A stretch of 64,000 nucleotides of DNA from Halichondria panicea (Eukaryota > Porifera > Demospongiae > Suberitida > Halichondriidae), in NCBI RefSeq assembly GCF_963675165.1, contig NC_087380.1:2347803-2411802 (forward strand). Direction: 5' to 3'. Of this stretch, positions 30,873 to 42,200 are shown piece by piece. Position numbers and translations under genes: made by a program. The notes under the pieces were generated by a model. That model was not told the DNA's origin. It saw nothing but the letters and a program-made list of their open reading frames with translations, and did no database searches. The stretch's first letter is position 1, and every line of letters starts with the position of its first letter.

Positions 30873-33023
30873 TCACTGATCAATAAAGGTAGTTTCTTCA
30901 GCATCAAAGGCAACAGTTTTCCTGAGATCAGGAGTACTTTTTTTCATCTCTGTTGACTTGTCGGCAATGGCGTGATGATGACCCACAATACTTGTGACGA
31001 CACTAGCTGTATGGCTCATAGCACTGCTAGCTGTGTTTGCGACAGCATTGGCCAATCTTTTCCCCAAGTTTGACATGCTTCTGAAATGGGGGTTCGATTT
31101 TGACAAAGAGGCTTGGAAAAATTGATCAAGTTCGTCATCGAGTACGAGTTCCTTGTTCTTTTTTGCGTCTTCTTTCGCTTTTGGCGACACCAGAGAGAAA
31201 AGCATAAAAGTATCCACTTCGTTGTTGTGCTTTACTGAAGGCACACACACTGACGTATACTCAGCTTGTCCCTCTTCTCTTTGAACAATCCTCTTTATTG
31301 CCAAGAATCCATCTTTACTCCGTTTTCTTCGTGAACAGTTGATGAAGAACTGGTCTTTCCCCAACACCCACTCTCGGAGATCAACTGGGGCAACATGTTT
31401 CCTGAGTAGTCGATTGTGAAGTGCAAACCTGGCATCTTCTTCATGAATGTTATTACTTAGGCAAAGGGGGCCACTGTTTTTCCCGAGAATATTAACATGG
31501 GCATTTAAGTAGCGGAACATTCGAGCTCCCTTTCTTTCTTCAGACTGGAAAAGGGTGGAATCGGAATGCAGGAGAGTAGGTTTGTGGTCTTTTTGCCAGC
31601 CAATCAAAAACTCGTACGGGTGATCTCCATCGTCATTGGGGATGACTAAAAACAGTGAGGCCTGAGACGGTTGTCTGGTTCCTTCAATCGCAAATCCATT
31701 TGCATCGTTCACCTTCCAGTAGATTTCGCTGTCCTCACACTTAATCAAGAAAGGACCAGCTGCAAGGAGAAAAGACTTTGTTAACATAATGAACAACAAA
31801 CATACATTTATGAATAACTTACAACTTGTGTCTCCTTTGACATCTATGTACTCAAGAAGAGCCTTTCTCAGTGCCAAATGAAGGAACCTCAACTGCACCA
31901 GCTGATGTATCGGCAGGATTCCAATCCCGATAACCGCCTCACTGTAGCTCCCTCTGGTAACTTTCTCGTCGGTAATTCTGCCAATTTTTCTTACATTGGA
32001 AGCTCGGTGGATGGTTTTCTTCAAGAATCTCTCTGTGATAGCAAGACTTGCAGTTGCCTCGAAACCGAATGATCCTTTAGCACTAACTTTGTTGAAGTAC
32101 TCGGTCTCGCTGATTATTCTGTACTGAGCTGCCCCAAGACTGATGGAATTGACGTAATGGGTAATACGGAAATGTTGAACAAAGTCTGCGCAGTCACTGA
32201 CTATCTGCTTAGCACCTTCATGATCCACTGCATTGATGTAATTGGAAATGTCTTGACGAGGGTTGATCCCTTTGATTGCAGCAATTTCAGGTGGAATCTC
32301 CATGTCTTCCATTGTTTGGGCCAATTCATAACGATGTAGCACACGATCCAGGATCCATTTTGAGAGCTGCTCTTCAAAGGTATAAGCTTGCTGAAATTCT
32401 TCAATGCTTTGTTCCTTGGTGTACACTGATTTGCAAGCCATTGAATCTTTCTGAGCAGAAAAATTGCTGCTTGATTCAGATTGAGATAAGTCATCAAATT
32501 GCGTGGCAAAGGAAATAGTCCTATTCATCACTCTCTTTCCAATGGCTTTTCGTGTTGTTGAAACGCTTCTAGATTGCTCTCCCTCGAGGCCTAGATTAAT
32601 TGGAGCCTGGGGTATTGCCACGGAGGCTTTCAAGTCGGTCTGTTGTGTAGTAACACTGGACACCTCTTGTTCATAGCTCTGCATAGATCCACCCTCTTCT
32701 GTTCCAATGATGTTATCGATGTTGACTCTCCTGACTTGGAACGAAGACTTGTGGAGCCAAGGAGAAGCATCAGTAGCATCCACACCACGGCCAAGACCTA
32801 GGTCAATGATTCGTCCAACTTCATCTTCAGTGATGACTGGGAGAGCCTTGTCAGTTGGGGATATTTCAACACTGGATGACGGGTTGATCGTTAGACCAGC
32901 ATCGCATTCATCCATGCTGTATAATTTTGCAGCGATCAGATCGCTAGCACTGAGGGGATAAAGAAATAGATTAGTGATTATCTGGGCAACTAAAACTCTA
33001 TTAAACTGATTGCTGTATAACAT
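30873..33023 (-). CDS. Unknown two-domain protein, copy C (divergent, longer)
   Basis: The whole span is open for 716 codons, but a consensus intron (31822-31760, 63 nt, GTAAGT...TTGCAG) sits at the exact place and phase of the family intron; spliced, the protein is about 695 aa. Family blocks: DLGLGRGVDATDASPWLHKS, EEGGSMQSYEQEVSS, KAIGKRVMNRTISFATQF, FRITHYVNSISLGAAQY, then GPFLIKCEDS, YPYEFLIGWQKD and CSRRKRSKDGFLAIKR. Unlike A and B it has a helical insertion in the N-terminal domain and a Ser/Lys-rich C-terminal tail of about 100 residues. The first 25 residues could be a signal peptide (RVLVAQIITNLFLYPLSAS), but a CCCCTCAG acceptor at 32950 would make MDECDAGLT (about 32917) the start or an internal residue. 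Confidence 0.62.
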   Translation of the reverse strand: MLYSNQFNRVLVAQIITNLFLYPLSASDLIAAKLYSMDECDAGLTINPSSSVEISPTDKALPVITEDEVGRIIDLGLGRGVDATDASPWLHKSSFQVRRVNIDNIIGTEEGGSMQSYEQEVSSVTTQQTDLKASVAIPQAPINLGLEGEQSRSVSTTRKAIGKRVMNRTISFATQFDDLSQSESSSNFSAQKDSMACKSVYTKEQSIEEFQQAYTFEEQLSKWILDRVLHRYELAQTMEDMEIPPEIAAIKGINPRQDISNYINAVDHEGAKQIVSDCADFVQHFRITHYVNSISLGAAQYRIISETEYFNKVSAKGSFGFEATASLAITERFLKKTIHRASNVRKIGRITDEKVTRGSYSEAVIGIGILPIHQLVQLRFLHLALRKALLEYIDVKGDTSCKLFINVCLLFIMLTKSFLLAAGPFLIKCEDSEIYWKVNDANGFAIEGTRQPSQASLFLVIPNDDGDHPYEFLIGWQKDHKPTLLHSDSTLFQSEERKGARMFRYLNAHVNILGKNSGPLCLSNNIHEEDARFALHNRLLRKHVAPVDLREWVLGKDQFFINCSRRKRSKDGFLAIKRIVQREEGQAEYTSVCVPSVKHNNEVDTFMLFSLVSPKAKEDAKKNKELVLDDELDQFFQASLSKSNPHFRSMSNLGKRLANAVANTASSAMSHTASVVTSIVGHHHAIADKSTEMKKSTPDLRKTVAFDAEETTFIDQ

Positions 33024-33636
33024 AGCTCACTATCAGGCGCAGATATATAGAAATAGCTTCAAGTAATGATTATATAAAGTTGCTTACAAATCCTGCTGCT
33101 GCTGTTTATTCATTATAGCTGCGCAGCTTAGCAATGTGCATGCAGAGAAGGATAATTTTTGCTTCAGAGATAAGAGTCTTGTTGCATTATATCAGAAGTA
33201 GATCTACTGCACATGCAGGTGCAGGAACTTAATTATTGTGTTGAAACTAGATCTAAGTAGGAAATTCATATAGCATCAGTGTACAGCAATACCCACCCCT
33301 CACAGTAGACTAAGTTCCTTAGCTACCTATCTTTATTCAGGTACCTATCCATGTCATGCAAAACTTCCATTTACAATTCCCTTTCATCTTTCAATTCATG
33401 ACTGCATGGCTACGCATGCTTTGATGTAAGCTGAAAAACCTGTTTAAAACCAGATTTGAAAGTTAGTAACGATGAGTATTAAAAAAAGAACTTAGTGCTG
33501 TCACATGATCTCGGATGATGCAATAATGCTCGCGGCTTGCTTTCTGAAATCGAGGCTACTGTCAGATAGCCTGAGCTAGCCAGCCTGCCTAATACTATTT
33601 ACAGCCATATATTTGCAAGCACATGCACGACAACTA

Positions 33637-33681
33637 TAGCCTCCTTTACAGGAAAGGAAGTGCGGCCTTGGATCGAGGCTA
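33637..33681. mobile_element. 45-bp terminus-only hairpin, TAGCC...GGATCGAGGCTA
   Basis: TAGCCTCC at the left and GCGGCCTTGGATCGAGGCTA at the right. Same family, opposite orientation, as 47861-47909, and the same termini as the RecQ-bearing element at 62172-63745. Confidence 0.7.
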
Positions 33682-35171
33682 ATGAACGAGGAACAACTTG
33701 ATCGGAAACCTAATACATGTACCTATTATACAATACACTCGTCTCCCTCGAGGCTCTTTTATACTATTCATGTGACGGTAAACATAAATCAACAAGTTGT
33801 GGCTTTAAGATAAAATACAAGACATTGAATGAAATTTAACCAGGTACAAAACTGGATCATAGCCTCCACATAACAAGTATTAGTTTTTTTAATAGTGATG
33901 CTCTAAGCTTCGCCGTCGAATAAAAGCGAGCAAAAGCTAAAAAGCATGTTGGCTGAATGGCTAGCTACCAATGGTCCATCAAGTAATTTTGTTTGTTTTG
34001 GATAAATAAAATGAGTACTCAAAATACTCCGATATTTGAAATGTCAACACATGCAGCTGTAAAAAGGTTCGGTAAGTGAAACTCTGTCTCTGAACTATAG
34101 TTAACCGTTTAACTTCCAACCAAACCAGCTAACTAGTATAGTAGTAACTTTTATTGGACACTTTTTATTTGCAGCTATAGTGATCCTGCACCAGGAATAA
34201 TAGAAAAGGGTCACTAAAGTAGAAAATAATTATGATTGTGGTTTTTTTGGAAGGCTTCTTTGATTGAACACTCCAAGCCTCTTTTGCAGTGATATTCTAA
34301 TTCACATGCAGTGCATGTTTATTCATGCAACAGTGTAACCTATCTTATACCTAGCTATTGCCAATCTTATTGTAGCAAAATTGGGGTCATAACCGTCAAT
34401 CTTCACTGCAGCAGCTGTTCTGCTTAAGCTCCAGTGACATACTAGCAGAAAAGCAGACCAGTTTATAGACTGACAAGGTAAATAAGTGAGTGCTAGCCTA
34501 TAAGTGACTCTCTGTGTTCACCTCCTTATCAAGAAGAAGCCAAAAGAGCATATGATGGTAGGTGCATGGGTTGTATAATAATTATAGTTCCCCATGCATG
34601 CACATACCTTATACAATCGAGAAAATAAATCTGGAAGAAAGCTCTTTGCATGGACATGCTGGTATACCTTGTCTGAACATGCTTAGAGGTGAACTTGGAA
34701 CCTTTTGTTTCAGTTCCTGGTCAATATTAAATTCAGTATTGGAACTGTAGCATAGAAGTTAACTTATAGAGTTGCCTGCTTGCTTAGCTCGCTCATTATA
34801 GCTAAGGAGTCATCCCCCATCCAGTTACTGTATGGGAGGGGCTGGAAACTGACTGCATTATAAGCGCACCTCTCGAATATAAGCGTATACGGTAATAATC
34901 CAGTTTTCTATACAGGAGTACATGAGGGGAGTATATAAGCATATGTTGTTGTCTGTCTTTTGTTAGTAATGTGCACTGTAAAAAATAATGTGTGGTTTTC
35001 ACGCAATTGATCATAGCATCATAGCATCATCTGTTCGCACAAACTTTCTATTCGTTAGCCTTGCGCTAGCTTTTTGTTAGCTATAAGAGTCAAAAAGAGC
35101 TGCTAAAGAAGCTAGTATTTTAGTAGCCATTATTGAACTTACAGACACACCCCTTATTCCTGAATGAAATG

Positions 35172-35251
35172 CGTCGTGCAACATGCCAAATATTGTGCGG
35201 GGCATTATAATGTTGCTCCAGTGCAATATTTGGTATATGTTGCACTCGTGC
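35172..35251. repeat. Imperfect inverted repeat about CAATATTTGG
   Basis: The left arm (GTCGTGCAACATGCCAAATATT) and right arm (AATATTTGGTATATGTTGCAC) are inverse with small gaps, about 80 bp. It abuts the next hairpin. Confidence 0.65.
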
Positions 35252-35255
35252 TGGG

Positions 35256-35407
35256 CAAGTTATAGTTAAACAATGGCCTCGAGTGGTATATTTGATTTAC
35301 ACGCGAGAGTAATCTGATAAACCACGAGGCGCAGCCGAGTTGGTTTATCTGATTACTCGAGCGTGTAAAGCAAATATACCACGAGAGGCCATAGTTTAAC
35401 TGGCTTG
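35256..35407. mobile_element. 152-bp foldback element, TIR CAAG...AGTTAAAC
   Basis: Nearly the whole element is two inverted arms (TGGCCTCGAGTGGTATATTT / AAATATACCACGAGAGGCCA, continuing into AGTTAAAC / GTTTAACT and ending CAAG / CTTG), with about 20 bp of loop. Confidence 0.85.
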
Positions 35408-36099
35408 TACTATGTTTAGAACTGTACTACTATGTTTAGCTACTTCCTGTCATGCTTCTTCAATGAATATGCTTATAACTACTGTTTGACGTCACTGTTG
35501 CTATAGCTATGCAATGAATTTGCTATCTTTTTAAAAAGCGCGATGGCTGATTCAAGCAAGCGTCTATGATTCAAGCAAGCAATTGTGAAGGCTGTGTTTC
35601 TGCATCTTTATAGAAGGCACTTCAAGAAAGTACACTGGTGCTACTTGTCTACAAAGAGTGCAAATGTACCCGAAAATATCATTCCACAAGCCTACTGTAC
35701 TGGCCCAGTGCAGTGCAGTCTCTTTAGTCTGAGAAACACTTGGCAGTCTGGACCCTTCTTACTGCTCCCGGTCCCATGCAGCAATGCAATAAGCAGGTTG
35801 TGACAACCAATGTTGAAAGTTGAAAAAAAGCAACACAAACAAACCAGTATCGTTTGGTTCACGGAGTTCTTCCAAATTTGCCTCCTTTTTGGAACTATTC
35901 ATCGCTCGAACTTGGCTCTTTTTATGTTGACTAAAACATTAGTAGACCCTTTTTTGTATTGAATTCTCTCTAGCTCTAATATTGATTGAATTGAGTAGAT
36001 CTAGTGTGTCATTGTTTTAATTGAAACAGTGTGTCAAAAAACCCAATTTTGTTGCAAAGGTGGGATACTAGTATTCAGTTCTAGCTGTACATGTAGTTT

Positions 36100-36166
36100 G
36101 ACCACAAGCCATGGTATATGGCTGTTATACACTAGGGTATAACAGCCATATACCATGGCTGTGGTC
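36100..36166. repeat. 67-bp near-perfect hairpin
   Basis: The left arm from GACCACAAGCCATGGTATAT and right arm ATATACCATGGCTGTGGTC are inverse (one mismatch), with an 8-base loop CACTAGGG. Confidence 0.9.
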
Positions 36167-36386
36167 AGACATGCAGGTTGTATAAGTAGTATAAGTAGTA
36201 TAAACTACAACTGAAGCCTTTGATCTTTGGTGCAACCATAGTACAATAACCAATACACATGTGCGCCTGTATCAATGATAGATTTCCTCATTTTTCCGCT
36301 CATTCAAGTTGGTGAAATTAATGTCATTCATAGGGTTCTGTGAGTATTTTCCAATTATCTGCGACTGCGATTTCACTCACTTGCTA

Positions 36387-36561
36387 TAGCAGAAATAGCA
36401 GATATTTAATACCCTTGAATGTATGTTACCACACTCATGGTTATTACTAGCAGAAATAGCAGATATTTAATACCCTTGAATGTATGTTACCACACTCATG
36501 GTTATTACTAGCAGAAATAGCAGATATTTAATACCCTTGAATGTATGTTACCACACTCATT
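36387..36561. repeat. Three tandem copies of a 60-bp unit
   Basis: The unit beginning TAGCAGAAATAGCAGATATT and ending in CACACTCATGGTTATTAC repeats almost exactly three times. A single diverged unit sits near 29633-29680, so expansion occurred after that duplication. Confidence 0.92.
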
Positions 36562-39206
36562 CTAACATTCTGGTTATTACTCACTGTCTTCTATAGACAG
36601 CACTATACAGGTTTTGTCAAAATGATATGAGCTAACAACTCCCAGAATGCAACGGTGGGGCGCCAGCTAGAACATTTGGCTAATTTACTTCCTACTATAC
36701 TTATAGTAGTTTTTCTACAACTCTCCATTGAATTGGAGTCTAGTACATACAGGATAAAAATCTTAGTATTACTGAGTGTGGGCTACAGCTATATATAGAA
36801 TATTTGGCTAAATAATTTTTGTAATAGCTATACTTTCTACGTATGACCATCCATCAGAGCTTGACCTAATAGATCTACTTGTATATTTGTTAATAATTAT
36901 AGTCACCTCAACAGAGCTGTAGATGTTCCTAGGGTGGTAGCTTTTTCTTTAAATGGTTGTTGTCCGTTTTAACTGTAAGCAGAGTAATGGTGGACCTTAG
37001 CAAAATACCCTACCTATGCGCATGCGCAAAACACTTACAAAAAACGCTTCGACCCGCCCTCCAGAATGGTAAGAAGCATCATATAAGAGCAAGAACACAG
37101 AGCTAGAAGTGTTTTTGGAAGTTTAAAATGACTACTCACACACACACACACACATGTTGTTTAGAGTAACTTGATCGCTCAGAGCTTCCACTGGAAAACG
37201 TTTTGAAGACTGATACTTGTCATACAGGATGATACACCAATATATTTATCATGTATGTGCTTCAAACTTCTCTCATGGCATTTATAGTTTCACAAAAATC
37301 ATTATAAGAAAATTATAAATATTCATGAGCAAACTGTTTACCGTAACCTTAAGTACACGGCAGACGAGTAGAAATTTGGGTAAAACAGACGAGTTAAGTT
37401 TAAAAGTAAGTAGGCGATTAGCCTAAGTATGCCCACCCAGCACAGGTGATAGAGTGGGAGACCTGTGTATGAGCATGGAAGTGTTAAATCTACCTCGCCA
37501 TAGAGCTATACTCGCTCTCCCAAAGAGGTGTTTGGTGATGACTATGTTTCGGTCAGCACCTGAACGTAGACAAATTGATCGGCCGATATCCCGGATGGTT
37601 GAGATGAAGTCGTCTGCTAAGCTTCCTAGGGTTTCGGCCACTAGAGTGATGCATGTCAAAGACATGCGCATGCGCAAAATACGGTATAGAGTTATAGATC
37701 TGCGCGGAACGTCACGGCTAATATTTACTAGGAGATTACTACAATACAATGAAATCTGATTCTAGCTAGTCGTTCGTGTTCAACGTTCAGAGCGGCTCAC
37801 TGCACACTGATAGGAGATGACCTCTTCACTCTTTACTCACTATTAACAAATTCTGTGCCTTGCGTAATTTTGCGCAAACGTCGCATCAATTGCGAGTTGC
37901 TCATGTGCAATTGACAGGATTTCACGTTACTTTGTGCACAGTTTTTGTGTAGAGGTATCAGTAGTTCAACACTCTTCTCTTCTTATGCACTCTTGCTATC
38001 GCCTTACCATCGTCTATATCACATTTCCTTGTTTGTAATGTGCTAAAATAAGTGCTCTGCACGTACAAGGCTTTTCAGAAGAGTGGTAGCAAAACTTATT
38101 CTATTTAGTAGTTAGCTCTGCACTAGAACCTATAGTTCTTGGTTGCTGCAAGAGTGGGAAGAGAGCTGCAACATGTGTGGCTGATATAACGTGTGATAAT
38201 AGTGCATGAATATCATTACAATGAATAATGTTACAAGCAACACTTAGCGGTTTTATATGGCATGATTTGCATAGCTAGACGATACAGAATCCGCGTATAG
38301 TAAGACGCTCCATCCCCCCTGGTACAGTCTATTGGAGTTGCATACTCTTCCTAATGAACTCTTGACAAGATACCAAAGAAAAATAGGCGAGGCTGGTCTA
38401 TTACACTTACAGTGGAAAACCTCAATTATCCGGACACCTTCCAGAGGCAGGCCGGAATAGATAAACCACACCTTGATCCTACCCGACTGCATCTTTATCC
38501 TGGGTAATAGGGTGGTGGGTGCTGCTTTAGGTTGAATCGATTCATCCTGGGTAATACAATCATACCAGTGATCCCAGTATATTGACCACATCCATGCAGG
38601 CATGTACTGCAACAGTAGATCTAGTAGGGTAGAAGATAGTAATTGTGAGACAGAACCAATTATGAGACAGCTGTTTAAAACACAAGTGCTTTTCAGCTAT
38701 TCTTTCTGCATTTAAGTATAGCACTATCTCGAGTATTATTCTAAAAGAAATTTGAAGTTGTATGCTTGTGTTGACAGAGATACCACAATAGTGAAAAATG
38801 ACCACATTTAAGTGGTGCCAAAAGCAAAATTGCCTGTAGGTATCGACAGGAGTCACTGTTTTTATAGACAGAATAATCAAATTCCAGTATGCTAAAGTAG
38901 CCAATTAGATCTAGCGTTAAATTTAATTGCAATGGTGTCTTGTAATCCTGTCCCATAATATACCCAAACCATTTGAACACTAGCATTAGCTGCAAAAAAA
39001 GCTAGAATTGTTTTGCTTGCATGCAAAGCCTATTGACCATAGTAGTTAGTGGGGAATAGTTCCCTCAAGATTACTGCAAACAGGGGGGGTAAGATTTCTC
39101 ATAATTAATACCCCCTTACACCCTACAATCCTTTGATGTCTGACCACAATGAGCCATAAAAACCTAGATTTGTAATTAAAAAACCACAGTAAGAATCTGC
39201 CGTGAA

Positions 39207-42200
39207 ATGTTGCTATCAGTGTCTCTACTGCTGTTGGTGCTGACAGCCACACTCTCTGAAGGTGAAGCCAGGGCCTACACCAACAGCTGGGCAGTGGCAG
39301 TGGAGGGAGGAGCAGAAGCTGCTGACCAGCTTGCTGCAAAATATGGCTTTACCAACTTAGGCCTGGTGAGCTCATCCCTATATCTACATGTATAGTCTAC
39401 TATAGTTAGGTAGATCTATAGAGCTACACTGTGTCTATTAGAGCTACACTGTGTATAGACACAGTGTAGCTATATAGATCTAGAGGACTGATGGCTAAAT
39501 GTGAGATTCTGTCACCTTGAGTGTGTGTGTGGTCTATAATTATTGACTTTGAGCTAGACTCCGCAGTAAAATCTACTCCAACTTTTGGCTGTAGGTGAGC
39601 CCAGATCTCCTCAAGGACATGTACCACTTTGTGATGCCTGAGCACACTTTGCTTGGGAAGAGAAGCCTCAGTGGTCTGCCAGTCTACCATCTCAGTCAGG
39701 CTCTGGAGAGTGAGAGCAATGTGAGTGTGTGGGTATATATAGCTCAGTTCTTAGCACAACAGTAGTTGCTGGTGGGTAATGTTCCGCTACATGGGAAGAT
39801 AACGCTATAGACGGTAATGTCAACACATTCGTCAACAAGAATATTTCGTTGTAGAGTTTGTCATACACCCATTTTTCTGATACACAGCTAGAATTACCCA
39901 TACACAATTTGCACATGCAGGTTGGATATGTGAAGCAGCAAGAGTTGAAGAAGATGGTCAAGAAGGGATACTCTGTGCCCAGTGACCCACAATGGAACAA
40001 TCAATGGCAATTGGTATTACAAGTTAAAATTAATGACTTAATACTTTTCCATAGCTCTAGTACTGAGTAGTATAGATCCACATTTGAATACATTAATTTA
40101 CTTCATTAAATGTTCATGATGAACTTCTTGCTGTAGTTGAACAATGGCCAGCTGCCTGCAGCGTCTGGCGGCAGGGACTTGAATGTGGAGAGGGCGTGGC
40201 TACAGGGGATAACAGGATGTGGCAGTGTGGTAGCCATTGTGGATGACGGTATGTAACCTGATACTGTATCATAGTTGTTGTATGCAAACATGATGCTTAT
40301 TCCCATGCATGCAGGGGTGGAGTACACTCACTCTGATCTGAGAGTAAACTATGTGAGTCAAGGCATTAGATTACCGTATTATCCCACACACATGATATAC
40401 TCAAGTGCAACATGCAGATGATACTATTTAACTATTATGTTAATTATATACCTTGTTCGATAACCAGGACTCCTCCATTCAAGCTGATGTGGTGGATAGT
40501 GACGGCAATCCTTTCCCAATCATCGATAGCAATGGGGCTCGGGAGTCTCACGGGACTAACTGTGCAGGAGAGATTGCCATGGCAAAGAGCAACTCACACT
40601 GTGGAGTGGGAGTAGCCTACAACAGTCAGATCACAGGTACATCAGGAAAGCCTCACTGAATGTATGCATGAAACTCTACGACAAGAATAAAGAAGCTCAA
40701 AACAGCTTTAAGCTGTTTTGTATCACATTTGCGATTCTTCGTAAAGTATAGTAGTATACTGCCACTTTCAGACACTTTTAGGGAATGGTGCTACATGGGT
40801 TCACACATTGTACCATGATATGTATAGAACCGTGTAATTGACACCGTGTACATATTTCTGTAGCCATACGGTTGCTAGGACTAGGACAGACTGATATCAC
40901 AGAGGCTAGTGCACTCGGTCACATGACAGACAAGATTCAGATATCCAGTAATAGCTGGGGACCTTTTGACGACGGTAGAGTTGGTGAACAACCTGGAGAA
41001 CTGCTCTCTCAAGTACTCGAGACAGCAGCAAGAACTGTATGTTCTGATGTACTGTGCATGCAGTGAAAAACACTATATTGTATTAAACAGTCATGACTGC
41101 ATGACAGTGTACTTTTAGTCATAGGAGACCGAGTATGCCTCCCACTGTTTATAACAATTGCTTTTACTAGCTACACTGTCTATGGTAGTTAACCCTTCTG
41201 AAGTTCATGATCACTTTCATGATCACTTTCTGCTACTGATTATACGAGTGTTGCAAGCGTGTATTTGAGCGCGCATGCGCATTACATCCACGAATAAGGG
41301 GTGTGTCTGCAAGTTCACAAAAATTAATATTAATAAAATAGCTAGCTTCTTTAGCAGCTTTTTCTGACTCTTGTAGCTAACAAAAAGCTAGCGCTTTAGT
41401 GCAAGGCTAACTCATAAGTTGAATAGAAAGTGTGTGCGAACAGATGATGCTATGAAAGATTCTGAAGAGACTGCAAACAGCCTTCTATGTGAGTCAAACT
41501 CGAGAAAGAAGCTTTAGTTTGCTAATCCACGAATCAAATTCCAAGAGAATGTGGCTAGAATCCTATAGAAGCTGTTAGTTTTCGTCGCATTGCAACCATT
41601 GATCAGTTACAGCTGGAATACACACACACACAGACAGATAGACAGACACACACACACACACAACACACAATCAGCTTTACCGTATCCCTCGTGCGACTTA
41701 CGCCTCGAGGCATAAATAAATGCAATCGTATACATGATAGTGCGAACAATTTATGTAGTGAGCAGCATGCACTTTTTCTACTGTACAGGGTCGCCAGGGC
41801 AAAGGAACCATTTTCTTGTTTGCTGCCGGTAATGGTGGAGATGTGGGAGACTCATGTGCTGCTGATGGCTATTCCAGTAGTATCTACACTATCGGGATAG
41901 GAGCTGCTAATAGCAATGGAGAACAGACGCCGTACGATGAGCAGTGTGCTGGGAAGATGGCCATGACATTTGTTGATAGCACTAGTCAAGAGCTACTTGT
42001 GGTATGTATGTGTAGAAAGTGATATATACAAATTGCTGAATGTATAATAGTGTGCTGTTTGTAATAAATGCCGGATTGCATCTATTTAAGCGTTACATAA
42101 TTATGAGTCAAGTGATTGTATATACTCTAACAAGCTAAGCACAATAATTATCATGTTGAAAATCACAATTTGTATCAGTTGTTTCGATCCTAAACATTGA

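Larger units (their letters stand above)
33024..39206. other. 6-kb repeat-rich intergenic region
   Basis: No gene recognised. It holds several hairpin elements (33637, 35172, 35256, 36100), a tandem repeat (36387), and a duplicate of 29340-30260. It also holds an inverted copy (35015-35165) of 41288-41455 and the conserved block upstream of convertase gene 1 (about 38380-39206). Two opposite open frames at 37423-37759 match nothing I know. Confidence 0.6.

Noticed and set aside
21985-33023. Calling the unknown family perforin or a named toxin
   Set aside because: Only a short signature resembles MACPF; other core motifs were not confirmed, so no toxin name is given.
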